Numbered from the stretch's first letter, positions 1 through 11,235 are shown. The stretch is 64,000 nt of DNA from Perilla frutescens (GCA_026008535.1 BRKX01000006.1:2502501-2566500), one strand, 5' to 3'. Notes: generated by a model from the letters alone, not told the origin. Numbers and translations are program-made.

Positions 1-1497
1 AACGCCGGTGAGGGCAAAGAGGAAAATAGCGGCGAGGATAGATAGGCCGACCCAAGGATTAGTGAAGTAGTTGTGTTTGGCGTAAGCAATCCAACTCGGC
101 AGCGGCGACCGGCAGTACTCCGCCACGTCCCAGTGCACAATCCCTAAGCTGCTGTCGTGATCGAGACAGGCGTCCGTCGACAGCGAGTTGAACAATTTGG
201 CGACGGCCTTGTCGCTGCCGAGAGAGTTCTGCAAGATGCCGCGCCAGTGCAGCAGGCTCACGTCCTTGGCGCTGTCGATTAACCTGTCCATGAAAAACAC
301 GTACGACGTCACCTCATTCCCCGCGTCCACATGGAACCGCTCGAACGCCATCAGGTTCAGGTACTCCGATTCCAAGGCGTCGTCCACCGTGATCCGCGGG
401 AGCTTCAGAACCCCTCCGCGGAACGAGATGTCGTTTAGGTTGATCGTCTTGCTTTTCTGGAAGCGGATTCCGGCTTCCGTCAGCTCCGTGGCGGAGCGGA
501 TGTACGCGTCCTCCTCCTTACGGCAGCAGCCGGAGGGAAGGCAGAGGCAGCATCTCGGCCTCAGCCTCGGCCTAGCCTCTGTTTCCAAGAGCAGGCTTTT
601 CCTGTACATGTCCAATATGTGACAGCAATTCTCGAATTCTTGAATGTTGCGGCTTGGCTCCCATCGATCCACAAACTTGAGAATCAGCTCACTTAGCTGC
701 TCTTGCTAACCAATACATGCAGTTAAGTGTCATTTTGGATGAATGCATACAGATTAATAAATTGATCGAGTTATTAAGTGAGGGCAAATGCGTGAGAAAT
801 GTGAATTTTACGTCTAGAATAACACTTTTTTTTAAAAAAATAAAATTAAAATGCTAGAATGACACTTATTCAAGACCTTGGGGAGAGCTTCGACAGCGAG
901 TATGATTTTGAGAAGCTGCAGAGGAAGCTGATTCTCGAGCATGAGCATGTCGCGTCTCAGATAGGGTGTGAAATAGAGCTTGCCGTGGTTGCTGAAGACC
1001 GGATTATTGCGTGCATACCCCATCCCACTCAAAACCTCAGGCTTAGCAGTGGTGGAGCGCATGAGCTCCAAGATGAAGCAACCATCAATCATCATCATTT
1101 TCAGGAACGCCTCTGAATCTTCCTTCCAGCTGCCCTCTAATTGGTCGTAGGAGTCCTTGAGATCCTCCACCACCGGCGCCAATTTTCTGAGGTAGCATTC
1201 GACGGGCTTCTCCGACCTCTCCACCAAGTTGAGGAAGGCGCGCTTCTTGTGCTTCTCCATCGCCGCCAACTGCCGCTCCCCGCGGTGGTAAGGCCCCATC
1301 GACACCATCTGCGGCTGGTAAGCGCTGCGCCGCAGCTTCTTCAGGCTCCAAGGGATCCGATATATTGACTCCCGACGACTCTGTCTCAGCTCGCTCAGTT
1401 CCTTCTTCACTTCGCTCACCCAATTTGGCGCCACCTGCAGCTGAAGATCGGCCGGAGTTTCTTCGCTTAATTGAATTGTCCATTCTCCGCCTGCCAT
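1..1497 (-). CDS. DUF247 (UPF0481) family protein, C-terminus cut by window edge
   Basis: Two exons on the minus strand: 1497-877 (207 codons) and 705-1 (235 codons, running off the window). They join in phase 0 across an intron of 171 nt (706-876; GT at 876-875, AG at 707-706). Both exons are open throughout. Exon 1 carries the usual DUF247 opening: a short N-terminal helix, IYRIPWSLKKL, a VSMGPYHRG motif, and later DMLMLENQLPLQLL. Exon 2 ends in SWIAYAKHNYFTNPWVG followed by a hydrophobic stretch, the typical C-terminal membrane anchor that follows YF-x-x-PW in this family. DUF247 proteins are plant-specific plasma-membrane-associated proteins, mostly of unknown function; some grass members act in self-incompatibility. 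The ATG at 1497 is chosen because it precedes the conserved block at normal spacing. The intron donor context (AAG/gtcttg) is weak. Family call is firm; the intron is inferred from frame and homology. Confidence 0.88.
724..868. mobile_element. Short MITE making up most of the DUF247 intron
   Basis: A perfect 10-bp inverted repeat (taagtgtcat at 724-733, atgacactta at 859-868) bounds a 145-bp AT-rich segment. Its interior resembles the two Stowaway-like elements at 3269-3516 and 3572-3814: a GAGGGCAAAT-type stretch, GAGAAATGTGA, then AAAATTAAAATG before the right end. It fills 145 of the 171 intron bases of the DUF247 gene. The outermost Stowaway termini (ctccctcc type) are not recognisable here, so the copy is old or end-trimmed. 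Confidence 0.7.
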
Positions 1498-1963
1498 ATT
1501 GCACTCAAATTCTAATGCACATATGTGTGTGTGTGTGTGAAAACAGAATAATTAAGTTGTCGACAAAGCTCGACATTGCTTGCTACGCATATATTCCTGG
1601 CGTGTACCTACATGCAGTGATCTTCTTTTTGTTAAACTAGTAGCATCGATCACGTTTCGTGCAGTGCTCAACATGCATGTGTAAAACTAAAATATTGGTG
1701 TGATGTTGGAATATCTATGTCAAAGTACCAATAATAATTATAAAGAAAAATATGGCTGCAGCTTTAATGAAACTCCAGCCAACATGTATGTATGCTGCAA
1801 ATTAATATTATACATTATAAATTAAACATGAAACATGTCACTTTCTGTCTGCTACGTACTAAAGAATTGAAAACGATGCTTTCCTTGCAATACAAATTAA
1901 ACTAGACAAAATATTTAGAACTTTGGCATGGTAATTAGTTTCCCCCTTTACCATATCATATAC
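1498..1963. other. Upstream region of the DUF247 gene, no gene seen
   Basis: This contains the presumed 5' untranslated and promoter region of the minus-strand DUF247 gene. A (GT)n microsatellite sits at about 1522-1541. The rest is AT-rich with no open frame or recognisable repeat. I could not fix a TATA box. Confidence 0.5.
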
Positions 1964-2354
1964 GGATTGGAATTTTCTATTACACTCTCCGTATTACATT
2001 CTGTATTACACTTTCAAATTACGAGTTTTTCTTGTATTTTTTTCTTTAATTTTTTTTTTTATGATTTAGTTTAATTTCATTAGTTGTTTTTAGGGTTCAC
2101 CCCATCCAATTAGGGTTTATTATCTTTTTTTAATATTTAATTTTTGATTTCTAATTAATAATTCATTATTATGGTTTATTTTTTAAAAAATTATGTTTTA
2201 TAATTTTTTAATTCATTTTTTTATTGATAAATGTAGACTATGATTACTTATGTTATAATTAATTTTTATTTTATAATAAATATTGTTAAAATCATAAATT
2301 TGATAATGAAATATGGAGTAAAGCACTAAAAAGTGTAACAGAAAATTTCAACCC
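1964..2354. mobile_element. MULE-type MITE with 9-bp target duplication
   Basis: Imperfect terminal inverted repeats of about 26 bp (left ggattggaattttctatt, right reverse complement gggttgaaattttctgtt) bound 391 bp of AT-rich sequence. Flanks are atcatatac (1955-1963) and atcatatat (2355-2363), a 9-bp duplication with one mismatch, as expected for Mutator-like elements. There is no coding capacity. Interior motifs (ATTTAGTTTAATTT, CATCCAATTAGGGTT) recur near 55.9-56.1 kb inside another element. Confidence 0.7.
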
Positions 2355-2426
2355 ATCATATATTGTGTATTATAATCTTACTGCATGCGGCATTAGCAAT
2401 TTACCATATATTTACGATATTGTCTA

Positions 2427-2449
2427 TATATATATATATATATATATAT
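2427..2449. repeat. (TA)n microsatellite
   Basis: About eleven TA units just outside the MITE at 1964-2354. Confidence 0.9.
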
Positions 2450-2450
2450 G

Positions 2451-3267
2451 AGAAGCATTTACGTGCATGAGTCTTACATATGGCACAAGTCAGACAGGCC
2501 GGCCCATATCAATTCAGTCCGAGCCCACATCAATTCGGACCTAGTCAACCCAAATTCAAAAAAAAAATGGTAGATCTCGTCATCGCCTCTGTTCAATCAC
2601 AAAGACGGAAAAGTCCTCGTGGCTACCGTGGATCAACCGCCACAAGGAGCAGTTCCTCCTGGCCGGAAAGAAATCACGAAAGGAAGGTCGTGCCGCACAA
2701 ATCACCTCTAATCACACATTTAATTTTTGTCAGCATTTTAACATAATTACACTTTTTTATCGCGTTTGAGTTTCATTGTTAATTTGTTGCATTGATATTT
2801 GATTGTTATTAGGATATTTGAATTCGTTACTATTATTATTATTTATGTATGAGTTATTTAACAAAATAATTTTTAGTATACCGAAAATTTCGATATACCG
2901 TAAAATGTCGGTACGGTATGGTATAACATGAAAAGATATGGTAAATGTAAACATTAAGTGTTATGATTTTTGTCATATCGTAAATTAAGATAAGGTGTAA
3001 AATATAAAAAAAAAAGTAAGGTATACCGTATCTTGACACCCCTACCCCAACCTAGACTTTCTAATGATATCTAGATTTTTTTTCTTGGATTTTGATTTAT
3101 TGTGCTTTAATTATATTTAATTTTACACTTATTAATTATTATTCATTCTACTCAATTATAATTTATAATTAATTTTTAGTACTTAATTTTTAATTTTAGT
3201 TAATAATTGATCATTTGAAAAGTTATTAAAGTTATTTGTTGAAATTGGCAAGTTTATAAAATCAAAT
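2451..3267. other. Unassigned spacer with transposon-like remnants
   Basis: About 2480-2745 is richer in GC than its surroundings and carries an 88-codon open frame without recognisable motifs; I do not call it a gene. About 2880-3050 is full of short inverted pieces around CGGTACGGTAT and ends in cttgacacccct, reminiscent of the termini of non-autonomous hAT-type elements, but a matching end and target duplication were not found. Confidence 0.4.
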
Positions 3268-3268
3268 A

Positions 3269-3516
3269 CACCATCTCTTTCACAAGGAGTGCAATTCTGG
3301 ATAAATTCACACATATTAATAAAGTAATTAAATATAATATACTCTTATGTGAATACGTTAAATTAATAAAAAAATAAAAATTTGAATACATTAAATGAGA
3401 AAAAGTTAGCTAATGTGAGAAAAATGTGAATTTTTCTACATCTATTGTGTAGAGTGACATTTTTTGTGAAACAAAATTAAAATGTCCGAATGACACGCTT
3501 TGTAAAATGGAGGGAG
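3269..3516. mobile_element. Stowaway-like MITE
   Basis: A 248-bp element flanked by TA on both sides (3267-3268, 3517-3518). The right terminus, read inward, is CTCCCTCCATTTTACAAAG, the classic plant Stowaway type, and the left terminus is a degraded version (caccatctctttcacaagg). GTGTCATTC / GTGCAATTC motifs lie just inside both ends. Non-coding. Confidence 0.75.
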
Positions 3517-3571
3517 TATAAAACATCATATAAATATAATATTTTAATTTCAAACGATTACTAAAATATTA

Positions 3572-3814
3572 ACTCTCGTTTCATAAAGAGTGACATTCTG
3601 GATATATGCACCTATATTTATAAAGTAATCAAATTATTTAATACACATTTATATGAATAAATTAAATGATGAGTTAGAATTGATATGTTTGAATACATTA
3701 AATAAATGAGGGCAAATATGAGAAAAATGTGATATTTCCATCTTGATTGCTTAAAATAATAATTTTTGTGAAATAAAATTAAAGTGTTAGAATGACAACT
3801 CTTTAGAGATGGAC
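3572..3814. mobile_element. Stowaway-like MITE, second copy
   Basis: A related 243-bp copy with ends actctcgtttcataaagag and (reverse complement) gtccatctctaaagag, flanked by TA dinucleotides. It shares interior blocks (GTGACATTCTGG, GAATACATTAAAT, AGAAAAATGTGA) with its neighbour at 3269-3516 and with the MITE inside the DUF247 intron. Confidence 0.7.
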
Positions 3815-4082
3815 TATTATACGAATTTCTATCTCATAAACTTCGAATTGAGCAATACGTACATAGATTGATATTGAGTCATTGACCCATGAACTCATAA
3901 GTTGAGTTTTTATCGAACTTGTAGAATTGAATTTCAATTAGATCGTACGTAAAATTCGCCTCGACTTGCTTTCATACAAAACCCTGACTCATTTTGTGCC
4001 ACCTTAATTTTTATTTTTTTAAATATAACATTTGTGTGTATATTTAAACTAGATTTAGAATTGTAGAAATCAAAATAACTAT

Positions 4083-4159
<77 letters not shown>
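4083..4159. repeat. (ATA)n microsatellite, about 77 bp
   Basis: A nearly pure ATA/TAA trinucleotide run. Translating it gives the poly-Tyr artefact on the minus strand, which is not a gene. Confidence 0.95.
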
Positions 4160-4160
<1 letters not shown>

Positions 4161-4367
4161 TTGAGAAAAAGAATCCTGGAAATTGTGCACCTATATTTCC
4201 TAACATTAAACTATTTTCCCTAAGTCAAATTCTTTACTATCTAAATGATCCTAAAACTACGATGACCTAAATCATTCAGACAATAAAATGTAATATTCCA
4301 TAATAATAATGGTGTAGAATATGTTACATATTGAGGAGCATGCTATTTATTCTATATATTATAACAA

Positions 4368-4706
4368 GGGATAAGGGCCAAATTGGCCACTGAACTTATT
4401 TGGGGGCTCAATTGGATCACTACAACTTTTTTGGGCTCAATTGGGCCATTGCATTGTTAAAATAAAAAAATTGGACAAGTGGGTCGGGTATCGGGTTAGG
4501 GGTGGGTTGGGTTATGGGTCGGGTAAAATAATAAACCAAACGACGTCGTTTTGAACTGACTTAACGTAGGCCGTTAGGGCTCCGTCACGTGGTGGCCCAA
4601 TTGAGCCAATTTTAACATGATGGTGGCCCAATTGAGCCCAAAAAAGTTATAGTAACCCAATTGAGCCCCCCCAAATAAGTTTAGTGGCCAATTTGGCCCT
4701 TATCCC
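4368..4706. mobile_element. MULE-type MITE with near-100-bp terminal inverted repeats
   Basis: A 339-bp element bounded by the perfect 9-bp duplication ttataacaa (4359-4367 and 4707-4715). The termini are inverted repeats beginning GGGATAAGGGCCAAATTGGC and extending for nearly 100 bp with few mismatches. The short centre includes cacgtggtgg (a G-box core). The long arms and 9-bp duplication fit a non-autonomous Mutator-like element. The well-kept arms suggest recent insertion. Confidence 0.85.
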
Positions 4707-4785
4707 TTATAACAAAGTAGTAAGCTAAATAGTCTTCCCGTCCAAATTAATCATTTTTTAATCGGGAATTTGAGACGAAATATAT

Positions 4786-4950
4786 CGGCATTTACATATA
4801 ATTAGCTGAAAATTCAAATCCAATTGTTCACTAATATCGACATTTACATACAATTAGCCAAAATTCAAATTCAACTATTCACTATTGTCGGCATTTACAT
4901 ACAATTACACAAAATTCAAAATCACGTCTTCACTACCGTTGGCATTCACA
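4786..4950. repeat. Tandem repeat, period about 51-52 bp, three copies
   Basis: Units start at about 4786, 4838 and 4889, each opening with CGGCATTTACATA-like sequence and containing CAATT..TTCACTA; a fourth copy is cut off near 4941. It is non-coding and lies in an unassigned stretch (4716-5580) in which I see no gene. Confidence 0.75.
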
Positions 4951-5584
4951 GGAAATATATCGGCATAAAATCGGGAGTTTAATTTTGTGCAGAAAGTGAG
5001 TATCATAACACCTTCACTACTATCGGACGCAATTTTTTAGATGTGAAGCATTTTGTCGATTCTTCACGGCCTGTGTTGGAGTCTTAGACCGATATACCGA
5101 CGACAGTTGGAGACTTGCGATTGATATCCCGATCAAAGAGTAAGATTTTCGAACAATTTTTTGTTGTAGGTATATTTTTTTTCGAACAATTAGGGGTGTG
5201 GGGGAGTTGGTGGGAGTAAATAAATTAGTCAACTTTTTTCTCACACATTCAAACACGCCAAACGTGATCTTGGAAATTGAAAAGGTAACTTCCAAAGTCT
5301 TTTAAGATTCTCACGCTTGATTTGAGAGTCTCCCGTTCATGAAGGGGATCCTGAATTAAAAGGCAGATGGATTTGACACAATACTGTGCTAATCCTAATA
5401 GAACTACTGAAATCGTGATCCAATCATGATCGGGCTAAAACAAATTCAATGGCCTTTGAGTATAAATCACGATCATATTCATGATCGAAATCCCGATGGG
5501 ATTCTAGAAAATCCCATGTTCTTATCCCAACTATGTCCCGATGATTGTGGTTTTATTTATTGCACGTGTGTAGGGGTTGGTGGT

Positions 5585-6015
5585 AGAGGTGAGCATTCGG
5601 TCTATTCGGTCTATTTCGGTCCAAAAATCATAAAAGCGAATAGACCGAATTGAAAAATATTTAGGACCGAACCGAACCGAACCGAATTAAGGGGAGGACC
5701 GAACTGGACCGAATTAAATTTATTCAGTTCGATCCAGTCTATTTTTTCTTTTTTCTTTTTATATTCTAAATAACTTGACTAACTGTGGAAATAATAGCCC
5801 AAATAATAAACAAATATCACAAATCTATAACTAACATCATAAATAAACATTTATAACTAATATAAAAAACTAAATCAACAAATAACAATACAAACATCCA
5901 AAGTATCCAATAAATAATAATTAAAAAATAATAAATTAATAAAAAATAAAAAAGGGTCGGTCTATTCAGTCTGTTGTCTGTAGGACCGGACTGAACCGAG
6001 GACCGAAGTTTTTTA
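5585..6015. mobile_element. Transposon relic rich in CCGAAC / CGGTCT motifs
   Basis: The left part begins aggtgagcattcggtctattcggt and repeats accgaaccgaaccgaa. The right part has cggtctattcagtctg and accggactgaaccgagg. This pattern is typical of the ends of a common plant non-autonomous DNA transposon class (often hAT-like). An AT-rich core lies between. No clean target duplication was found. Confidence 0.45.
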
Positions 6016-6033
6016 GAAAAAAAAAAAAAAGTG

Positions 6034-7072
6034 ACGGGTTAGCGATGAAAATTTTCCGTCGTTAAAAAAAAACTGGGCGAGACAGCCACAACAAATTCAA
6101 GCCAAGTTTGGGGAGTAGCTGGAGCCAGCCGCAAAGCCCAACAAATTCAAATTAAATTCATACCAAATTGCTTGTTTCAAGGTTGGAACCCAAGACCTCT
6201 TGGGAGAAGGCCTAATGCTCTAAACATATGAGCTAGCGAGTTCTCTTATCATGTTATGAAAATAGTATATATATATATATATATACACACACATACACAC
6301 GGAACTTATTTTTATTAAATTTTTTATTTTTAAATTAAATAATTATATATTATTTATTTATTTAAATATTTATTATAATTTTAAATTATATGTTTATTAT
6401 AAAATATAATTATATTACATCATTATTTAATATTATTAAATTAATTTTCTCAAATATTAGTAATTAATTAGCAATTGAAAAATTAAAAATAAAAAATATT
6501 AAAAAATAGAATAAAATATTAAAAAAAATGAAAAAATAAAATAAATTTTAAAATCTAAAAAAAATTAGAAATATTCAGAAGATTAATTTCAAATTCAAAA
6601 ATAATTAGTACTAGAAAATTTTAATATAAAAAATAATATAAAATATTAAAAAATGATATAAAATATGAAAAAATAATATAAAATAGTAAATTTAAAAAAA
6701 AATTCAAAAAATTAAAAAATAAAAAAATAAAAAAAATTCAAAAAAATAAATAATAAATCAAAATTAATTTTGGCGACGGAATTATTCCATAGTTAATCCG
6801 TCGCTAATATTAAAAAAATAAAAAAATTTATTTAACGACAGATTTTTCCGTTTCTAACTTAACGACGAAATAATTCGTCGTTAAAATAAAATAATAAATG
6901 TAAAAATTTAAATACGACGAGTAACGACGGATTTTTCGGTCGTTAAGTTAGAAACGAAAAAAAATCTGTCGTTAGTCCATCATTAAATATCGTAATTTAA
7001 TTCATTGGCATGTTGACAACGGAATATAATCCGTCGTTAAGTCCGTCACTAAATCGTATTTTTCTTGTAGTG
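6034..7072. mobile_element. CACTA (En/Spm) non-autonomous element, 3' end intact
   Basis: The right end, read on the minus strand from 7072, is CACTACAAGAAAAATACGAT, the hallmark CACTA terminus. For about 300 bp inward there are repeated subterminal motifs of the ACGACGGA / CCGTCGTT type in both orientations. A second cluster (gtgacgggttagcgatg, ttccgtcgtt) at 6034-6058 may mark the other subterminal region, but no CACTA terminus is seen there. The interior is AT-rich and non-coding, so this would be a defective derivative. Confidence 0.7.
6172..6244 (-). mobile_element. tRNA-like SINE head
   Basis: On the minus strand, AGCTCATATGTTTAGAGC matches a Pol III A box and GGTCTTGGGTTCCAACC a B box, at tRNA-like spacing. 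No cloverleaf with a convincing acceptor stem forms, so a SINE or tRNA-derived relic is more likely than a working tRNA. It lies inside the CACTA-type region. Confidence 0.45.
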
Positions 7073-7702
7073 ATTATAAATGAAAAACCAGCATTATATA
7101 AGTAAAAATGGGTATTTATTGAATGATTTCCTTAGGTTGAGTAAAATATATTTTTACTCTAGGATTAGGTATTTTAAATTAGAGATTTAGAAAGAAAAAA
7201 GTTGACATTGAGGATTTTCTAACATATTGGTCATATTTTCCTTGAGTTTGTGAAATCCTCCAAATTATAGCTAGTGCCAAATAAGTAGATTAGGTTTCTT
7301 GAATAAGCAAATCACCAATTCTCTTGTACATCACCGAAGGTCCAATAAAGTTCATACATTCATCATATTAGTCGGGGTAAATTCGGGTCAACGTAGGTCT
7401 GACATTGATCCGCATTTTATTTATCAAAAATTGACATCAATCTTAATATTAAAAAGTATAACTTCTACCATTACAAAGTAACGGCTCTGCTACTTATCTT
7501 ATATGAGTTTATTTAGTTCAAATTATGATTCTTTCCATTCCAATTAATTTTTAGAGTTTAGGAGTTTGGAATATTTTTAGGATTCATGGGCTTTTTAGAA
7601 TTTTTTTTAGATTTTTTAGGAGTTTATTTTGCGTTTTTTAGGGTTCATATTTTTTTAAGTGTATTAATATCAATTAGGAGTTATATTTATTTCAAACAAA
7701 TT

Positions 7703-8100
7703 AATTGTCGAGCGGAATGCATGAGCTCACATGTTAGCGTCTGGCGACTGCATTATGCGAGTCACTTACTTTAAAAAAAATAATGAATTCATTCACTTTT
7801 ATTTTAGGGTCACTAATTCCAACTTAGGGTATATTTTTATTTCAAAATTCAGTTTTTTAATTTTCAATTACCGTTTATATTTATTTTAAAAAAATAAATT
7901 AATTATTGAGTGCAATGCACAAGCCCACGCATTAGCGTCGGGCGAGTGCATTGAGCGAATCATCAAATTTCAAAAAAACTAAATTCATTCACTTTAATTT
8001 TAGGGTTCATTAAATCAATTTTAAGTTATATTTATTTTAAAAAATAAATTAATTCATTTTAGATTTAGGATTCACAAGTTATATTTTAGAGTATATAATT
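7703..8100. repeat. Diverged tandem repeat, period about 198 bp
   Basis: Two copies start near 7703 and 7901. Each has aattrttgag/cgag, then GCATTAGCGTC-like sequence with GGCGA, a run of A, attcattcactttt-atttagggt, and an AT-rich tail. A third, shorter piece appears near 8045. It is non-coding. The flanking spacer 7073-7700 and 8100-8560 holds no gene; an inverted repeat (gtactcc-acac-ggagtac) sits at 8165-8182. Confidence 0.6.
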
Positions 8101-8564
8101 TTGGAGGGGAAAAAAAGAAGAAAAAATCACAAAAAAAATAAAAATAAAAAATAATTGGACACATGTACTCCACACGGAGTACACGTTGCGCGTGGGTGAG
8201 CGTGGGTTCTACGCACCCGACAAGAGCTCCTTTGCCCATACACAAGATGTGTATATAAGAGAGAGCCTCTAAGCAAATTGGAGGGCGAATAGAATTTTGG
8301 AGCTCAAAATTGAAAACTTAGTGCATGATAATTAATGAAGAACATTTTTGTAGATCACACGTGCCTGGCAAATGTCAAAATTGTATTCTTAAGGTGGTAG
8401 AATGATGAAGTAGAATTGCCTGTAAAAAAAATGCAGTTTATCAAACAAGACTTTAGTATCTTATTCCTGAAAATTTCCTTAAGTATCAAGATAGACTCCA
8501 ATTAATCAACTGAACTAGTACAAAAAATCTCATTACATTGTGGGCAAGAAAAGTGCAGTCTAAT

Positions 8565-11015
8565 TTAGCTTTCTGTAAGGATGAAGGTGTAAGAGAACGG
8601 ATATGGTGGTGGCGCGACGTCAATGGTTCCTTCAAGCATTTGGCAGACTTTCCTCATGGTTGGCCTTAGAGCTGCATCTTCCTGAATGCACCAAAATCCA
8701 ACCTTCAAAAACCTTTCCAGCATTTCAGCATCACTGCAGGCTTCCTCTTCGCTTTCCACCAAACTATCCAATCTTCCTTCAAGGTAGCATTCCCAAGCCC
8801 ATTCAGTTATGATTGGATTCTCACCACTTGCAAATTCCGTGTCCACCACAGCTTTCCTGCATGAAATGATCTCGAGCAGCACCACACCGAAGCTATAGAC
8901 ATCCACTTTCGTAGTGATCCGCGTGTTCCTGAACCACTCAGGAGAAACATAGCCTTTGGTGCCTCTGATACTTGTCATCGTCCGGCTCTGATTCAGCATC
9001 AGAAGTTTGGCTAGGCCGAAATCCGAGATCCTGGCGGTGTAGTTGTCGTCAAGGAGTACATTCTCAGGCTTTATATCAGTGGATGATTTGAGTGATGCAT
9101 TCTTCATGTAAGTATGCTAGACCCCTTGCTACCCCCAGCGCGATTTGAGCCCTCTGGCTCCAGCTCGGCTTCACATCGCCGTGAAGGAAGCTGGCAAGAG
9201 TGCCTCTGGTCATGCACTCGTATACTAGTAAACGATTAGGCCCCTCATCACAGAAGCCGAGCAGACGGACCGCATTCTTGTGGTGAATCTGGCCAATGAC
9301 ATTCACTTCCGTTCTGAATTCCTTCTCGGAATCTTGAGCCACCCTGTCCAGTTTCTTCACTGCTACTAAGGTTCTAGAATCATCAGGCATCACTCCGTGG
9401 TAGACAGTTCCGAAAGCACCCCTTCCCAGTTCATCTTTAAACACGCCAGTGGCCTGCACGAGCTCTTTGTAAGTGAAGCATCGTGGAATATTTGATCCTG
9501 GTGTAGTAGTGTCGTCTCGGACAATATTGCGAGCAGGGAAGAGACCGAAGCAGGCTGCACCAGTGAAGAAGAGGTTGACCAACACCGAGCTGCCTAAAAC
9601 CAGTGATATCACAAGTATCAGCACTTTCTGGTCCCTCTTCTCCGATTTCTCTTGGCGAACATTTTGTTGATGATTCACGGGTTTCCCTCGCTTGAGAAAG
9701 ACCCTAGAATGGGGACTGTTACCTCTGCCATTAGAGAGCGGGAAGTTCTTCTTCCAGCAGCTAACTCCTCCGAATACGGCTGCCGTGCAGAAATAATCAT
9801 CAAGGCATGCGTCTCTGCACTGTTGTTCAGTAGTAGGATTCAACCGCTCGTAGTCGTGTTCGGGCCAGTGGACATCGTCAATCACCTCCAACTCACATTC
9901 TTCATCTTCACCTTGAACACAATTCTGCACGAAATCGGACTTGCAACCGCCGTGCGTGTCGTTGGGATCGGCCAAAGAGAACCCTTGGGGGCACTGACAC
10001 ACCGGCCTACCATTCCGGACCATACAGAAGCTGTTGTAGCCACACGCTCCGCTCCCCATCTTTCCGGTGATTGTACAGACACCGTTGACGTGCTTTGGCA
10101 ACCATTGCACAGGGGTCCACTGCGATTTCCCTCAAAGAGCTTGAGGCGGTGATACACCGTGAAAACTCCGTCGAAATCGAGAGTCGCCCTGTAATAGTTG
10201 TCTGCACCTAGGATCGGAGGAGGAGGATCAGTAAGGGTTTTCAAGGAACGGTCATCACTGGTTACAACAGATAGGGAGACTGTTGTTTCATTGAACTCAA
10301 CTCGGAAACCAGAATTTGAAGTATTTTCATTATTGGAACTAGAAGTAGTGCTGCTGTAATACTCAGCATCGAAAATCTCACTCAAAGGTGCAGTTCTTGA
10401 GCTGAGAACAAAGTTGCCTGAATCGTTCATGCGGGCGTAGAATCTCCCTTGTGAAAAATCGGCTTCTGTTCTTCGGGAAATAAGCATTCGATCCATCTCG
10501 ATGGTCTGTGTAGGTAACACGGTATCAGCTGGATGGCTGAAACTCTCCCACAAGATGTTAGAAGAATTTGGTGCTGTCAGAATAAGGTTTCCTGTATCTT
10601 GAATGGATCCCTGAGCTACTGCTTCATCAGTACGAATAATGTTAGTGTTGTAGAGTGGGGATCCCTGAGGATTGCGGAGAACGAGCCCATCTCGTGCCTC
10701 CAGCCGTAATGTGGAGCCGCGAGGCACCGGATGGCTGCTTCTTTCGAACCAGACCAGTGTTTTGTCGGGGATTTTGTCGAACCATATGGAAAGCACGAAG
10801 TGGTCTCTGTTGCTCTGAAGCTGTTGAAACCCAAACGCGAAATCTCCGTTGGGAGATCGCCACGGACTTGAGTTTTCAGTTGCTGTGATGGATTCATTGA
10901 TGGATATGTTTTGAGCCACGCTAGAAAGGGGGAATACGGCTAGTGTTGTGAAGAGCAAGAAATGATGCAGCCAAGAACCATGGATGGTGGTGAAACCAAA
11001 ACTCGACATGGACAT
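8565..11015 (-). pseudogene. G-type lectin S-receptor-like Ser/Thr kinase (LECRK type), two frameshifts
   Basis: A single-exon gene in three frame segments: 11015 to about 10130, about 10130 to about 9078, and about 9078 to 8565, together about 815 codons, the usual LECRK length. It has a signal peptide (FLLFTTLAVFPLSSVAQ), a mannose-binding lectin domain, a Cys-rich extracellular part (GACGYNSFC; CQCPQGFSLADPNDTHGGC), a PAN-like part (EQQCRDACLDDYFC), a membrane span near VLILVISLVLGSSVLVNLFF, and a kinase with GRGAFGTVYHG, VAVKKL, SDFGLAKLL and GTKGYVSPEW. Break 1 looks like loss of 1 nt between the lectin and Cys-rich parts. Break 2 looks like loss of 2 nt in a TGTG run exactly in the catalytic loop (normally HCDIKP). 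An intact protein would be a plasma-membrane receptor kinase. Assembly error at two sites is the alternative to a pseudogene. Confidence 0.88.
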
Positions 11016-11030
11016 GGTTGTGTGTGTGTA

Positions 11031-11041
<11 letters not shown>

Positions 11042-11091
<50 letters not shown>
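11042..11091. repeat. (GA)n microsatellite in the receptor-kinase 5' leader
   Basis: A pure GA run of about 50 bp just upstream of the receptor-kinase start (CT on the coding strand), preceded by a short (TG)n run. A second short GA run is at 11215-11228. Confidence 0.95.
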
Positions 11092-11094
<3 letters not shown>

Positions 11095-11235
11095 GTGAAT
11101 TTCTTGCAAGAAAATTTTTTAGCTCTCGAGATGAAAAGTCAACCAGTCTTAAGGATGCTGCGAAGCATCATGCATGGGAGATTGGAAGGTGGTGAAACGA
11201 AAAATCAAACATGAGAGAGAGAGAGAGAAGGCTTA

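Noticed and set aside
188..622. Plus-strand 144-codon open frame
   Set aside because: It is the antisense of the conserved DUF247 exon 2 and has no motif of its own.
2480..2746. 88-codon open frame in a GC-richer patch
   Set aside because: No recognisable domain, no splice or promoter context, and surrounded by transposon relics.
3934..4206. Poly-Tyr open frame on the minus strand
   Set aside because: Translation of the (ATA)n microsatellite.
6172..6244. Possible tRNA gene on the minus strand with good A and B boxes
   Set aside because: Arms do not fold into a cloverleaf, so it is listed only as a SINE-like head.
9652..10152. Plus-strand open frame of 166 codons
   Set aside because: Shadow of the lectin receptor kinase on the other strand.
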